Shown one piece after another: positions 21,358-32,971 of a stretch of DNA of 64,000 bases. Location: contig JAMXBB010000009.1 in assembly GCA_024138015.1 (NCBI GenBank), positions 38,275,787 to 38,339,786 on the forward strand, in the 5' to 3' direction. The translations under genes were made by a program, and so were the position numbers. Each line of letters starts with the position of its first letter. The first letter of the stretch is position 1. The notes below the pieces were generated by a model that was not told the origin of the DNA, ran no database searches, and was given only the letters and a program-made list of their open reading frames with translations. Origin of the DNA: Lumnitzera littorea (Eukaryota; Streptophyta; Magnoliopsida; Myrtales; Combretaceae).

Positions 21358-23409
21358 TTATCTCTTTTGGTTTTTCTTTTTTGATGGATAACACAATTCA
21401 TTCAACATTAAAACAAAATCCCAACAAAAGGAGCTATACAGCTTCATACAAAAGCAAGGTATTAGATCTCTCCAAGTTTGTATCAATTGCACAATTACAA
21501 TCTACTAAGTCTTTTGAAACAAAATCAAGTGAAAACATAGGTAAAGCATTAGTAAAAGTGACATTAGTTCTAGTTCACGATCCATGTTTTGCCAATATGT
21601 CAACTACATCATTCTTCTCTCTTGATCGTAGATAGCAAAACATCATCAAAGAGTGAGATATGAGATAAATTTTCAGCTAATGTCAAATGCCAAATGATAA
21701 ATATTTGTGTCAATATTCTATTGACTTAGCCAATGAATAGTTTGTTGAGAGTCAACTTTCATAATAATTTTTCTTTGTCCTAATTTTCTTGTTAGATTGA
21801 GTCCTTCCTTCACTACTCAAATTTTTAACTTCTAGAGGAGAAGCTTATTTTATATGTTTATAGAAGCTACCTAATACTCAACCATCCTTATCTCTACAAA
21901 TTGCTCTTATGCTTGCTTTCTTACCATTCTTACTCAATGTACCATCACAAGTGAATTTCATCCACCCCTCCATTGCCATTTGCTCTCAACTTATATGCTC
22001 CATTTACTCCTCACCATTCATTTGCTTCCACTTTGATATACCTTAGACAACCTTTAGCTTCTTTTCCTAGCATAAAAGCTCTTTTGTTTCGTTTTTCTCC
22101 AAATACCTCTAAGGGCAAAAAGAGTGGTTACTTCTATTGGTGTCTAATGTTATTTTACCTCCAATGTCTCCATTTTGTGCATTCCCTGATTCATTGTTTG
22201 AAGTCTTCCAAAATTATAGTTTGATTAACCTAAATGGATACCAATCCAATTCCAGAGACTTTTGCTCCATTGGCACTTATAGAACAAATGTGGAGTATTT
22301 TCATCATCTTTGTTACATAAGGGGCATATGTCCCCAACATTCATTCCCCTTTTATTCAAAATGTCTTTTGTTGCTAGCCCATTATGTGTTATTTTCCACA
22401 TATGCGTTTGGATATGTGGTACAATAGGTATTCACTACATCTAATCAAAATTCTCTTCATCATGGGTCGGTGAATCTTCTTAGCATTGTTGTTCATAAGT
22501 AGACCTTGTAGTAATTTCTCCATTAATTTTGAATGGCTAGCTTCTAATAGTAGATCCATCTACCAAAACAATGAGCCCATGATTTTCCTTGATATAATGA
22601 TCTATTGGGTAGCCAATAATGTTTTAATCCAATTGTTCGGTCCATCCTAAGCTTACTGCACTGAAATCATCTCATCATATTTATTTAATGGGACATTTTG
22701 TTTAATTAGGTTTGTCTAGAGAAAATCCTTTTTCTTCACTAACCATGCAAGTTTAGAAAAATTCACTTTGTTGCGCTTCTTCACATTTAGCATTCCCATC
22801 CCTCCTCTACTCTTTGGCACTTTAACTTTTGTCCAACCCACCTAATGAAACTTTTAGCTTTCATCTGACAAGCCCTAGAGGAAATCTTGATGTATTTTCT
22901 CAATTCTATTAGCTTACCTGTTAGGATAGGAATAACTTGAGACTAATAATTAGCGACTCTCTCAAAAACCAATAATATTAAGAATTTTCTTCTAAACATG
23001 CTTAAAGCCTTGATTTCCATCGTATAAGCTTCCTTCTAGCTTTCTCAAAAATGAAACTTAAGCCAACTTTGTTCATGGAACCGCCTATCTTTACTAAAAT
23101 ACTTAAGTACTTTCCTATATCTAAATTAAGCCTTTTACTAAGGATGTTGCATATGCCCTTCTTTAAGCTTGCATTCATACTCTTTGTAAATAGAATACAA
23201 GACTTCTCATAATTGACCTTTTGTCCGTATAAGTTGCAAAAGCAATCCATTACTTCCATTATCTTCTGCACATTATCAATTGATACTTTGCCTATAAGAA
23301 GAAGGTCATATGCATAGAACAAGTGGGATAGCTGCAAATTTGTACCTCTAAGCTTAATTGGCTTCCATTTACTTTCCTCTACAACCACATGAATTATCTT
23401 AGAATTTTA
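21358..23409 (-). pseudogene. 3' portion of a LINE ORF2: RT end, zf-RVT, RNase H
   Basis: Read leftward from 23409: SKIIHVVVEESKWKPIKL, then LSHLFYAYDLLLIG (the FADD catalytic box, with one Asp changed to Tyr), GQKVNYEKS and GKYLSILVKIGG. The zinc-binding zf-RVT motif CPLC...HLFYKC is at 22326-22230. An RNase H-like region follows near 21780-21560 (VDSQQTIHWL, DILAKHGS). It ends with a short A-rich tail near 21380-21358. This is the plant L1-type arrangement. Upstream RT blocks are missing here but match 51265-51868, suggesting one LINE split by insertions. Confidence 0.8.
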
Positions 23410-23456
23410 TGGATACCCTACTTTCAAACAACACCACCTTCTACCCTTACCCTGCA
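23410..23456. other. Short segment between LINE break and LTR copy
   Basis: LINE homology ends near 23409 and the LTR begins at 23457. The 47 bases begin TGGATACCC and end CTGCA. They may be the first bases of family X copy A, but the match to the start of copy B (GTAGACACCCC) is weak. Confidence 0.3.
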
Positions 23457-24310
23457 TGATGGGAATCAAATTATGGGAACTCTAACCTGCAGCCAAGCCT
23501 GAAGACTAGAGGGGCTAGTACGACGAATACTTATGTTCTAACCAACCCCCGTCGAGGCTGAGTACTTTCTTGTCAAGTTACCTTTAATGTTGTACTGTAT
23601 GACCACCATTTATTTTGTGGTATGTCAAGTTGATGATTACTCTCTAATGCCGAGCCAACCAATCACTTGGCATCATCCTTACTAAGAAGCTAAGAGATAG
23701 AAGATCTAGATTGACTAAGCCATCTCTACTCGAACAAGCCCATTTGTCCATGCTTTTTGTCCACATCTCCTAACAACCTCGTCAATATAGTGTCGCCATG
23801 TATACAGTATCATATGTAGAATTTGTAGCACTAATGATTGTTTTCCTTGTATATTCATTTTTACCCTCTATATTGTATACATTGTGTTTTTAGGAAATAT
23901 CTTTATTGTCTTTTCCCTTTTGGGCAAGTTGTCTTAATTTACGGGTATAAATACCTCATACTTGTAGCTATAATAGATCAAATTACCTTCAATATACTTG
24001 AGCACTTTCTTCCTTACGTAAGCATTGTTGTTTACTCTTAGCATCACTCTTATTCTTTCCCTTAAGTAAGGTTAGGTGACGAGTAACCTCATTGGACCAA
24101 TTTATGCATCATATCAAATTGTATTGTGAGTTCTTAGAAGTTCTATTAGTACGTCATATCCTATGGAGCTATTCGTGGGTTTTTGCTTACTGTTTCATTC
24201 GTTTTTGTCACTTTTTCGTACCTTTTCCTATTAGCCCTTTTTAATTTTTCCTACAATTTTGGACTCACCCATTAACTGGCCTTATTTGTTCTTAGTCACG
24301 GTTCGCTTCA
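23457..24310 (+). repeat. Second copy of the element-2 LTR, probably a solo LTR
   Basis: Aligns over its whole length with 16386-17224: TGATGGGAATCA start, TATAAATACC promoter, GGCCTTATTTGTTCTTAG near the end. It is flanked by CTGCA (23452-23456) and CTACA (24311-24315), a likely 5-base target duplication with one G-to-A change. That favours a separate solo LTR over the 3' LTR of element 2, though the second reading cannot be excluded. Confidence 0.7.
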
Positions 24311-24925
24311 CTACATGTATTTTTAGAATTTTTTTTTTAATAAAGAAAAGGGTCTTAATTGAAAAATACAAAAGAAAAAGTGGAAAATTTAAAAAAAAAA
24401 TAAGAAAAAGGAAAATAGAATTTTTAGGAATGTAGGAATCCTAGGTCAACTATAGGGTATTTGAGTCACTTGGATAGGGCATTTCATTTTAAGGGTCGAA
24501 TAAAGTTGAAATATGCATATGCGGTATAATGGTTCCAAGCTATATTTTGAGAATATTGATTTTTTTGAAAAATTAATATTTGAACCATGATTGATAATTT
24601 TTGTTCATAAAAATGAAATTAATTTAAGCTAATCATGGCTTCAAATGGTGGTTTGATTGAACTTAAATTAGTCGATTTACAAACAAAAGTAAATATTGAA
24701 TTGATGCAATCAATGAACCAAAGCCCTTAAAATAGTTAAATTTGGGTAAAATGAAACTTAGTTTTACCAAATGTGCACTAGAAATGCTCATGTTAAGCTT
24801 CACATTTTCAATTTATTGAAAGTTGATCTAATTGAGCCTAAATACGCCCCTTTTATTTAAGGTTGGTTTAAGTAATCTAAATGCTTTAATATAATTAAAT
24901 TGCATAACATGTTGAGAAAATAAGC

Positions 24926-24980
24926 CAACTCAAGTGGCTAAGGAACACATATGCTTACAAGGGGATTCGGGTTTGAATCT
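24926..24980 (+). other. tRNA-like module inside family X (copy A)
   Basis: AACTCAAGTGGCTAAGG resembles a Pol III A box and GGGTTTGAATC a B box, about 42 bases apart, close to tRNA spacing. The matching place in copy B (52510-52564) has the same layout. Acceptor and anticodon stems are not preserved, so it is not a functional tRNA gene. Confidence 0.45.
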
Positions 24981-25600
24981 TACTCTAGGAACTTAGCAAC
25001 TTTTATTCATTTTCCTAGTTAAGACATAAGTTAGGTGCAAATTAGATGTAACTAGCACATTTCCATCCATTTCCTAGATTTTTCGTCTCTTTCTTGTAAG
25101 ATACCCATATGGATAGCTCACTTCAGGACCATTTTTAATCCCCTTTTCTTCATGATTTCACCAAACAAATGGTGAAATCATGAAGTATACTTAGATTACT
25201 TCAAATTATCCTCAAGAATATATCTAGGAACAAACTTTTAATGGGTAAACCGTAGACTTGAAAATTGGAAAAGTTTAAATGTACACATTTTACTCTAAAT
25301 TCATTTCACTTGATTCAAGCCTTCTAAATGGCATTTGAAGCTTCTAGTTAGTTTGATAAGTAAGCTAGGAACTCCATTAGTACATTTTTACCATCAATCA
25401 TGTGTAAATTTCACTCAATTTCATCATATTGGTAATCAAATCCATTAAAATCACATTCATGTAAAATCTCTATTTAATAGTATTTGTTCACTTTCCATCT
25501 TTGATTTGAAATGCAACACTATGAATTGAGGTTGAACAAGTACTTTAAGGCATCAATTCTCATTAGGAATTACTCTAACACATATAAATACTCTTGTAAG

Positions 25601-25622
25601 CTCTCTCTCTCTCTCTCTCTCT
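25601..25622. repeat. (CT)11 microsatellite
   Basis: Uninterrupted CT repeat in family X just downstream of its TATA box. Copy B has a shorter CT run near 53079-53093. Confidence 0.9.
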
Positions 25623-25657
25623 TTCTCTCTATTTGCCTACAGTCTCGACCTCCATGG

Positions 25658-26483
25658 TGATAGGAATCAACCTCTTAGACTAATCACAAGAAGTTGAGCT
25701 AGAGGACTTTAAGGGCTTACATGGAAAACACTAACTCTAATCCATAGTTGAGACGGGGACTCCTATCCCGATCTGACCTCATGCTAACCTGTCTCTTAGA
25801 TCTTCACGTGTGTCCAACATGCTCCTACCCAATAACAAAGTCCTAATCCAAAAAATAACCCTAAACTAACCTAGTCAAGCCAAGCTACTGACCTAACCTA
25901 CTAGCGTCTGACTTCAAGACAACTATCCTTTTTGTTAGGTTGATTGACTCTTAAGTTGATCCAGGTCAAGTCGGCCCCTAACTCCTAACACTTCCTGCTT
26001 TTGCCTGTATGTCATACCCTTGGCATATAGCCATCAAGTAACACATACCTTCTAACACAACGTTCCAAAATAATTCTTTCTTTTTTGTACTAGATATTCT
26101 TTGTCCTTTTTAGTATGATTAATGTAACGTAATTGTAAAACAATCTTTTCATATGTGTAAAATAACTCTAGTGGGCAAGTACATAAACCCATACTTTCCT
26201 TGTACGTAGACAATCATCTAACTTTCAATATAGAATTATTCTCTTTGAGCAACCTTCATGTTATTGTTCTTATTTAACTCTTATCTATTCCCTTTAGCAA
26301 GGAATAGTAGCGAGTGACCCTTTAGTTTAGACCGGTGTGTCATATCTGGAGGTTTATTGGTCAATTAGGATCGATGTGTCATATCCATTCGGTAGCTGCC
26401 CAGACTTTACTAACATTTTTCCTATTTATTTTGGTTTGTTCGTTGTGGTGCTCTTCTATGTATCTAACCTTAGAGATACATCA
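25658..26483 (+). repeat. 5' LTR of element 3
   Basis: TGATAGGAATC...TACATCA, 826 bases, paired with 31599-32440. Shares TGATAGGAAT with the element-2 LTR. Confidence 0.92.
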
Positions 26484-26490
26484 GCTTTGC

Positions 26491-26502
26491 TGGTATCAAA
26501 GC
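26491..26502 (+). other. Primer binding site of element 3
   Basis: TGGTATCAAAGC, one base from TGGTATCAGAGC (initiator tRNA-Met), seven bases past the 5' LTR. Confidence 0.85.
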
Positions 26503-26702
26503 ATGGTTCTGCGAGGGAGTATGTGAAGTTGCAGTGGAGTTTTTGTTTACCTTACTGTTTACAACTATTGTGTTCCTTCCATAGCCACTGTAGTGTGTTG
26601 TGTGTGTTCATAAGTGTAGTTTCATTAACACTCTGTTTTCCATTAGGACAACAGAGTAAGTTTGTTAGTAGTTTGTTAATCTGTTTGAAAAGTTATTACG
26701 TT

Positions 26703-28033
26703 ATGTCAGATTCAAGTGTTTAGGGAGTTATTGGTGACCATAGTAGTGGTGGTCAACCTAGTCATGGTCATAATGGTAGTAACACCCTAGGATCCATTGA
26801 TGACAAGCTTGATAGACTCACAAACCTTGTGGAGAGTCTAGTCCCTGCAATGCAAATTAATCGGTAGCAACCCTAAGGTGTACAGCAACAAAACCTACAG
26901 GATGGCACCCCTAAAGATACTATGTCCAAGGCAATCAAACCAATCATCCAGTATGATTCCCTTAAGCTGGAGGAGCTGTTAGACGAAGATTAGAGTTAGA
27001 GGAGATTGGGGAAGATGACGAAGAGGTAGATGTCAAAAGTTTGGTGAAGAAGAAGTTGATTACTACCAAATGCATTAACAAGGATGTCAAGTTCCTTGAG
27101 GGCTAGATAATGTTAAGGTATAAATCCTGCCCTTCGGTGGAGGTAGAGATATAGATGAATACTTGGAGTAGGAAGAAAAGGTTGAAAGGTGTTTGAATGT
27201 TATGGGTATGAGGATATTGTCAAAGTCCAACTCGCTGCTTTGGAGTTTACTAGATATGCCACCATGTGGTGGAAGAATTTAAATGCAGTTAGAGCAAGAG
27301 ATGAGAGACGAGGTGTTAAAACTTGGGATGAGATGAAAAGGTTGTTGAGAGATAGATTTGCACCTAAAACCTACTTGCAAGATACACTTGCAAAATTGCA
27401 AGAGCTTCGTTAAGAAAGCTGATTTATTGATGACTATGTCAGGGAATTCCAAATGTTTATGATTTGAGCTGATGTAGAAGAGCTAAATGCATGTACTGTA
27501 TCGAGGTTTATTTCTAGACTTAGATTTGAAATTCGTAATATTGTGGAAGTATATAGGTTTAATACACTAAATGAAGCCATTAAGATAGTGTAGAGGAGAA
27601 GTGTTTTGGGCTGATCTAGGCCAACAATCTCCCGAGCTCTTGTAACTCGCTAACCTGTACAAGCCAAGCCAAAGAGGCCATATTGAGCCGAGGAAAGGCA
27701 TGACCAACCAAAGGATGGCCAACCACATCAGAATGGCTAAGCAGGATAACCAAGCTAACATGAGGCTTAGCTACCCTCAAAATTGTATGAGAAAGGACAG
27801 ACTTCTAATCGAAAGATCAGTGAGGTAAAGTACTTCAAGTACTTAGGCTTCGGACATATGGCCACTGAGTGTCCGAATCGACGTGTCATAGTACTCCAAG
27901 GCGATGTAATGGATAGCATCAATGAGAGTGAACCTGAGGAGGAAGGGGAGGTTCGAGAAACCGAAGCTAAGGAGAAAGAGGAGACTTATGTCTACGCTGA
28001 CCAGGGAGAAGTAATGGCCCTAATCATGAGGTA
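26703..28033 (+). pseudogene. gag remnant of element 3
   Basis: From ATG 26703 (stop after six codons), then the conserved gag core at 27189-27413 in one open frame (LEFTRYATMWWKNL, RLLRDRFAPKTYLQDTL). The zinc knuckle near 27828-27885 reads YFKYLGFGHMATEC: both leading Cys of CX2CX4HX4C are Tyr (TGC to TAC). The tail is acidic (EPEEEGEVRETEAKE) and ends at TAG 28032. Confidence 0.85.
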
Positions 28034-28099
28034 GGTATTGAGTTCCCTACCAAACTCTGAAGAGGACCAGGGATAGAACTTGTTCCATACCAAGTGTAG

Positions 28100-31000
28100 A
28101 GTCAAAGGCCAATAATGTACGATCATTGTGCATAGGGGGAGTTGTAATAATGTGGTTGCGTAATCCTTTGTATAAAGGTTGGGTCTGCCGACCATAAAGC
28201 ATCCTCAACCTTACAAGCTGCATTGGCTTCACAATAAGGATGCTTTGCACGTAACTGAATAAGTGACCATACCGTTCAATATTGGGAACATGTATAAGGA
28301 TGAAGTAGTTTACGATATCGTTCCTATAGGAGCTTTACATCTACTGTTTGGGCAACCTTAGTTATTCGATTGATGTATCACTCATGATGGGTATAAGAAC
28401 ACCTATGCATTTGCCAATGATGGAAGGAAGATTATGTTAACACCCCTAATCCCATCTTAAGTGAATGAAGCTCATAACCAACTCACTCGAGCTAGTAAGA
28501 AGAAAGCTTTGGTGATGAGTCAAAGGGAGCTCTGATCTACTGAGAAGGCTTATGAACCCATGTTCTTATTGGTTAGAAGATTATTGGAGATCAGGGAATT
28601 AGAGAATGTTCTGGGAGATATCTAAAGCTTGCTAAATCAGTTTTCCGACCTGTTTTCGGAAGAGCTACCTAGAGGACTACCACCAGTCCGAGGCATAAAG
28701 CACCAGATCGATCTGTAACGAGGTGTTGCCCTACTAAACCAACTTGCACATAGGATGAATCTTAAGCAAGTTGCTGAGCTAAAAAGATAGGTAAACATAC
28801 TCATTAAGCAAGGATATATGAAGGAGAGCATGAGCCCTTATGTTGTACTAGCTTTGCTCGTCCCAAAGAAGGATGGATCATGGTACATGTACATCAACAG
28901 CCGAGCAATTAATAGAATTACTGTCAAGTACAGATAATCGATATTGAGGCTCAATAACATATTAGATGAGCTTCATAGTGCAAAGATATTTTCAAAGATT
29001 AATCTGTGAAGTGGCTACCATCAGATTCGTATGAGACTGAGGGATGAGTAGAAGATTGCCTTTAAGACTAAGCACGGACTCTACGAATGGTAGGTTGTGT
29101 CGTTCGGACTTACTAACATGTTGAGCACATTCATGAGGTTAATAAACCATGTGATGCACCCTCTAATTGGAAGATGTGTGGTTATATATTTTGATGACAT
29201 ATTGGTATATAGTGCTAACCTAAATGACCATGTTCAACATCTTTGCGATGTATTTGATATTTTGTAAGTTGAGAAGTTGTATGAGAATGTAAAGAAATGC
29301 ATGTCCTACTAGAGGAAAGTGATATTCTTAGGGTTTGTAGTGTCAAGGGAAGGAATCTAAGCAGATGAGGAAAAGATTCGAGCTGTTCTGGAATGGTCGA
29401 TGTTGAAGAATGTCACTAAGGTCTAAAGTTTCCATGACTTAGCTTCTTTCTATAGGTGATTTATTAAGGATTTCAATACAATAGCCACCCCATTAACTAA
29501 GCTTATATTTTAATGACATACTGGTATATAATGCCAACCTGAACGACCATGTTCAACATCTTCGTGAAGCATTTGACATTTTGCGAGCTGAGAAGTTGTA
29601 TGAGAATGTAAAGAAATGCATGTTCTGCTAAAGGAAAGTGATATTCTTAGGGTTTATAGTGTCAGGGGAAGGAATCTATGTAGATGAGGAAAAGATTCAA
29701 GTTGTTCTGGAATGGTCAATGCTGAAGAATGTCCCTAAGGTCCGAAGTTTCCATGACCTAGTTTCTTTTTATAGGCGATTTATCAAGGAATTTAGTACGA
29801 TAACTGCCCCATTGACCGAGCTGACAAAAAAGAATGAAGGGTTTGGGTGGAACGATCAAGCTGAACAAAGCTTTAGAGAGATCAAAGAGAAGCTTACCTC
29901 AACACCTGTCCTTTCAATACCAAATTTTGACAAGCTCTTTGAACTAGAGTGCGACGCATTAAGAATTGGAATTAGCGTTGTCTTGATGCAAGAGTGGTCA
30001 CTCATCACCTTCTATAGTGAGAAACTTAGTGGTCCTACCTTAAACCATTCCGTATATGAAAAGGAGTTGTACTCCCTTTTTTGAGCCCTTACTGTTTGGC
30101 AACATTGCTTGTTGCAGCAGGAGTTTGTTATTTATATAGACCACAAGTCTCTAAAGCATTTAGGGAGTCAAAACAAGCTTTCGAGGGGGCAAACTAAGTG
30201 GTTAGAGTTTATGGAAAGTTTCTTACACAAGAAGGGAAGTGCAAATGTGGTCGCCAATTCTCTATCACGACGACAAATGTTGTTGACTACTTTGCAAACA
30301 AAATTATTGGGATTCTCATTGATTATTGAGCACTATGCTCATGATTCTCATTTTGACCCCATTAGAGAGCAATGTAAGGTCGGGATTGCTATCAAAGGGT
30401 ATTATCTCAAGGACGGCTACCTATTTAAGGATCGATGGCTGTGCATACCAAACTATTCTACGCATGAGCTATTGATTATGGAAGTTGATAGCGAAGGATT
30501 GTCTAGTCATTTTGAGGAAACCAAGACAACCAGTTTGTTGAAGGAGATCTTTTAGTAACTTGGTTTGGCTAAGGATGTCCATAAGGTGGTTAGTACTTGT
30601 GAAATGTGCAAGCATGCTAAGGGGAAGAGAGAACCCCATGGAGAGTATATGCCACTACCAACACCAACTTTACCTTAGGTAGATCTCAGCATGAACTTTG
30701 TCCTAGGATTATCTTAGACATCCAGAGGGAAAGATTCCATCTTTATTGTAGTGGACCGCTTTAATAAAATGGCACACTTCATTCCATGCCATCGGATTAA
30801 AGATGGTTTATCTATTGTGGATTTGTTTTTACAGGAGATTGTCCGACTACATGGAGTACCAAAGATTATTGTCTCAGATCAGGACATAAAATTTTTGAGC
30901 TATTTCTGGAAAACTCTTTGGAGAAGACTTGGGACTATACTCATATTCAACTCTAGTAGCCAACCTTAAACTAATGGCCAGACTGGAGTTGTGAATAGGA

Positions 31001-31548
31001 CACTAAGCAATCTACTCAGAGCTATTGTGGGAAAGAACTTAAGGGATTGGGATCTATGCCTACTGATTGTGGAGTTCACCTATAACTGAACTATTCATAG
31101 CACTACTAGGAAGACCCCATTCGAGATCATCTATGGCCTTAACCCTACCATTCCCCTAGATATGATTAGTGCCTTAGCAACTACTGCAGAAGGTAAATCT
31201 GGAGTGGACTGAGCCCAAAAATTGCATGAACTACACCAGTTTATCAAGAGGAAGATCACTAAGTTCAATCAAAGATAAGAAGAGATTGGTAGTTGAGGCT
31301 GCCGAACTATTTCTTTCCAGCCAGCGGACTTAGTATGGATTCATCTTAGCTGAGAGTGATTTTTGCACTTAAGACAAAGAAAACTATCTCCTCGAGCTGA
31401 CGGCCTATTCAAAGTTCTAAAAAAGATTTGCCATAATGCCTACCAAATCAAGTTACCTTATGACTATGGTGTCTCCTCTACCTTTAATGTGTCCTATATG
31501 ATTCCCCATCGACCAACAGAAGACCATGTGAGCACCTTAGAAGAATAA
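28100..31548 (+). pseudogene. pol remnant of element 3 (PR, RT, RNase H, IN)
   Basis: The protease near 28110 reads IVHRGSCNNVV, so the catalytic Asp is lost. RT starts near 28660; VVIYFDDILVYS is intact at 29181-29207. A 319-base tandem duplication (29188-29825) repeats the end of RT and shifts the frame; its second copy has YFND. RNase H covers about 29830-30290 (TPVLSIPNF, YSEKLSGPTLNHSVYEKEL, YIDHKSLKHL, AN.VANSLSRR). IN covers about 30560-31300 (HKVVSTCEMCKHAKGKRE, IVVDRFNKMAHFIPCH, TNGQTGVVNRTL). A C-terminal segment ends at TAA 31546-31548. This is the best preserved pol of the window but still has over ten stops. Confidence 0.88.
29188..29825. repeat. 319-base tandem duplication within RT of element 3
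   Basis: Copy 1 (29188-29506) and copy 2 (29507-29825) both begin TTTGATGACAT/TTTAATGACAT and run through the FYRRFIK-type block. The offset of 319 is not a multiple of three, so the duplication breaks the frame. The copies differ at several per cent of sites, so it is not recent. Confidence 0.9.
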
Positions 31549-31598
31549 GCAAAAACCACTTCAAATTTGAGGACAAATCTCTTTAACCCCCAAGTAGA

Positions 31599-32440
31599 TG
31601 ATAGGAATCGATCCCTTAGACCGATCACAAGAATCCAAACTAAAGGACTTTAAGGGCTCACACAAAAAATACTAGCTTTAAGCTATAGTCGAGATAGGGA
31701 CTCCTATCCCGATCTGACCTCCTATTGACCTGTCTCTTAAATCCTCACGTATGTCCAACATGCTCATACTTAATAGCAAAGTCCTAATCCAGAAGACAAC
31801 CCTAAATTAGCTAAGCCGAGCTACTAGCTTGACCTACTATCATCTCACTTCAAGACAGCTGACCTTTTTGCTAGGTTGATTGACTCCTAACCTAATCCAG
31901 ATCAAGTTGACCCCTGATTTCTAACACTTCCTGCTTTTACTTGTATATCATACTCCTAACGTACAACCATTAAGTGACTTGTACTTTTTGATACAACGTT
32001 CCAAAATAATTCTTTCTTTTTTATATTGGATATTCTTTGTCCTTTTTATCCTTTTTTAGTATAATTAATGTAACATAATTGTAAAATACACTTTTGTCTT
32101 TTCATACATGTAAAATAACCTTAGTAGGCAAGTATATAAACCCCCACTTTCCTTGTACGCAAATAATCATCCAACTTTCAATATAGAATTATTCTCTTTG
32201 AGTAACCTTAGTGTTTTTGTTATTATTCAACTCTTATCTATTCCCTTTAGCAAGGAGTAATGGTGAGTGACCCTTTAGTTCGAACCAATGTGTTACATCC
32301 GACAGAGTGTTGGTCGAGTAAGATCAAGTGGTGTGTCATATCTATTCGGTAGCTGCCCGGACTTTGCTAACCCTTTTCTTGTTTATTTTGGTTAATTCAT
32401 TATGGTGCTCCTTTATGTGTCCAACCCTGAAGACACGTCA
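31599..32440 (+). repeat. 3' LTR of element 3
   Basis: TGATAGGAATC...CACGTCA, 842 bases. A TATATAAAC promoter element lies near 32132. Followed directly by the CATGG duplication. Confidence 0.92.
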
Positions 32441-32445
32441 CATGG

Positions 32446-32971
32446 GGATTAGCGAGGTAAACCACCACTTCTTAGAGCTTCCCTAACTTAAGAGTTATCT
32501 ATAGCCACCATTCTTTACATTCTTCATACTCTTCTACCTAGCACTTAGGGCTTGATAGCAGTGGCCCACCAGTCAAAGCATTACCTCCATTACATTGCAT
32601 CCAAATCTATTCGGAACATAATGCTTGCTGCCCTTAGAAACCCAATGCCAACTACTCCTTCAAACTCCATCAGCTACCACCAATACCATACGCAACTAAC
32701 CCAATCGACCACCTTGTGCCACCATAAAACCACTACCAAATGCCATTGCCTCCACTTTTAACTTACTTTCACTAATCATAATCTCACAAAACTTCCATTT
32801 CCTACATAAAATTTCTACTAAAAATCACTATGGATCACCTTGCAATGTTACTGCTTTCATCTTCTTCTTTAACCTAATTTATACCTAAGTTCTATTGACA
32901 TCCAACCTAACCTAAACTAAATCCACAATTCTGACTTATGCTTTAGCCCATATCTAGTTTAACCTTCTTAT
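32446..32971 (+). repeat. Family X, copy A, segment 2
   Basis: Continues from 25657 after element 3. C-rich, weakly aligned with 53200-53650 of copy B. A short ORF at 32552-32761 here (Thr/His-rich) has no family resemblance and is treated as chance. Confidence 0.6.

Larger units (their letters stand above)
24311..25657 (+). repeat. Family X LTR-like repeat, copy A, segment 1
   Basis: Homologous to 51869-53150: shared blocks include AATAAAGAAAA, GAGTCAC.TGGATA, GGTTCCAAGCTATAT and TTCATAAAAATGAAATTAA. Has TATAAATAC at 25583 followed by a CT-rich tract, like an LTR U3-R junction. Interrupted at 25657 by element 3 and resumes at 32446. Confidence 0.75.
25658..32440 (+). mobile_element. Element 3: full-length chromovirus-like Ty3/gypsy element
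   Basis: 6783 bases with LTRs 25658-26483 and 31599-32440, initiator-Met-type primer site, and gag, PR, RT, RNase H and IN in order. Flanked by a perfect 5-base duplication CATGG (25653-25657 and 32441-32445), so this is one intact insertion event into family X copy A. No recognisable chromodomain after integrase; the polyprotein ends NLRTNLFNPQ, resembling CRM/Galadriel-type ends. Sublineage is uncertain. Coding capacity is lost. Confidence 0.92.

Noticed and set aside
16386..24310. A complete 7.9-kb element 2 with both LTRs
   Set aside because: Not fully excluded, but RNase H and integrase are absent, the interior has a LINE, and the right LTR has its own flanking duplication.
24926..24980. 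Functional tRNA gene
   Set aside because: Only A- and B-box-like motifs are present; acceptor and anticodon arms do not fold.
26335..26723. 128-codon ORF at the LTR-gag junction of element 3
   Set aside because: It spans the LTR end and primer binding site, so it is not a gene of the element.
32552..32761. 69-codon Thr/His-rich ORF
   Set aside because: Lies in C-rich family X sequence with no homologue in copy B.
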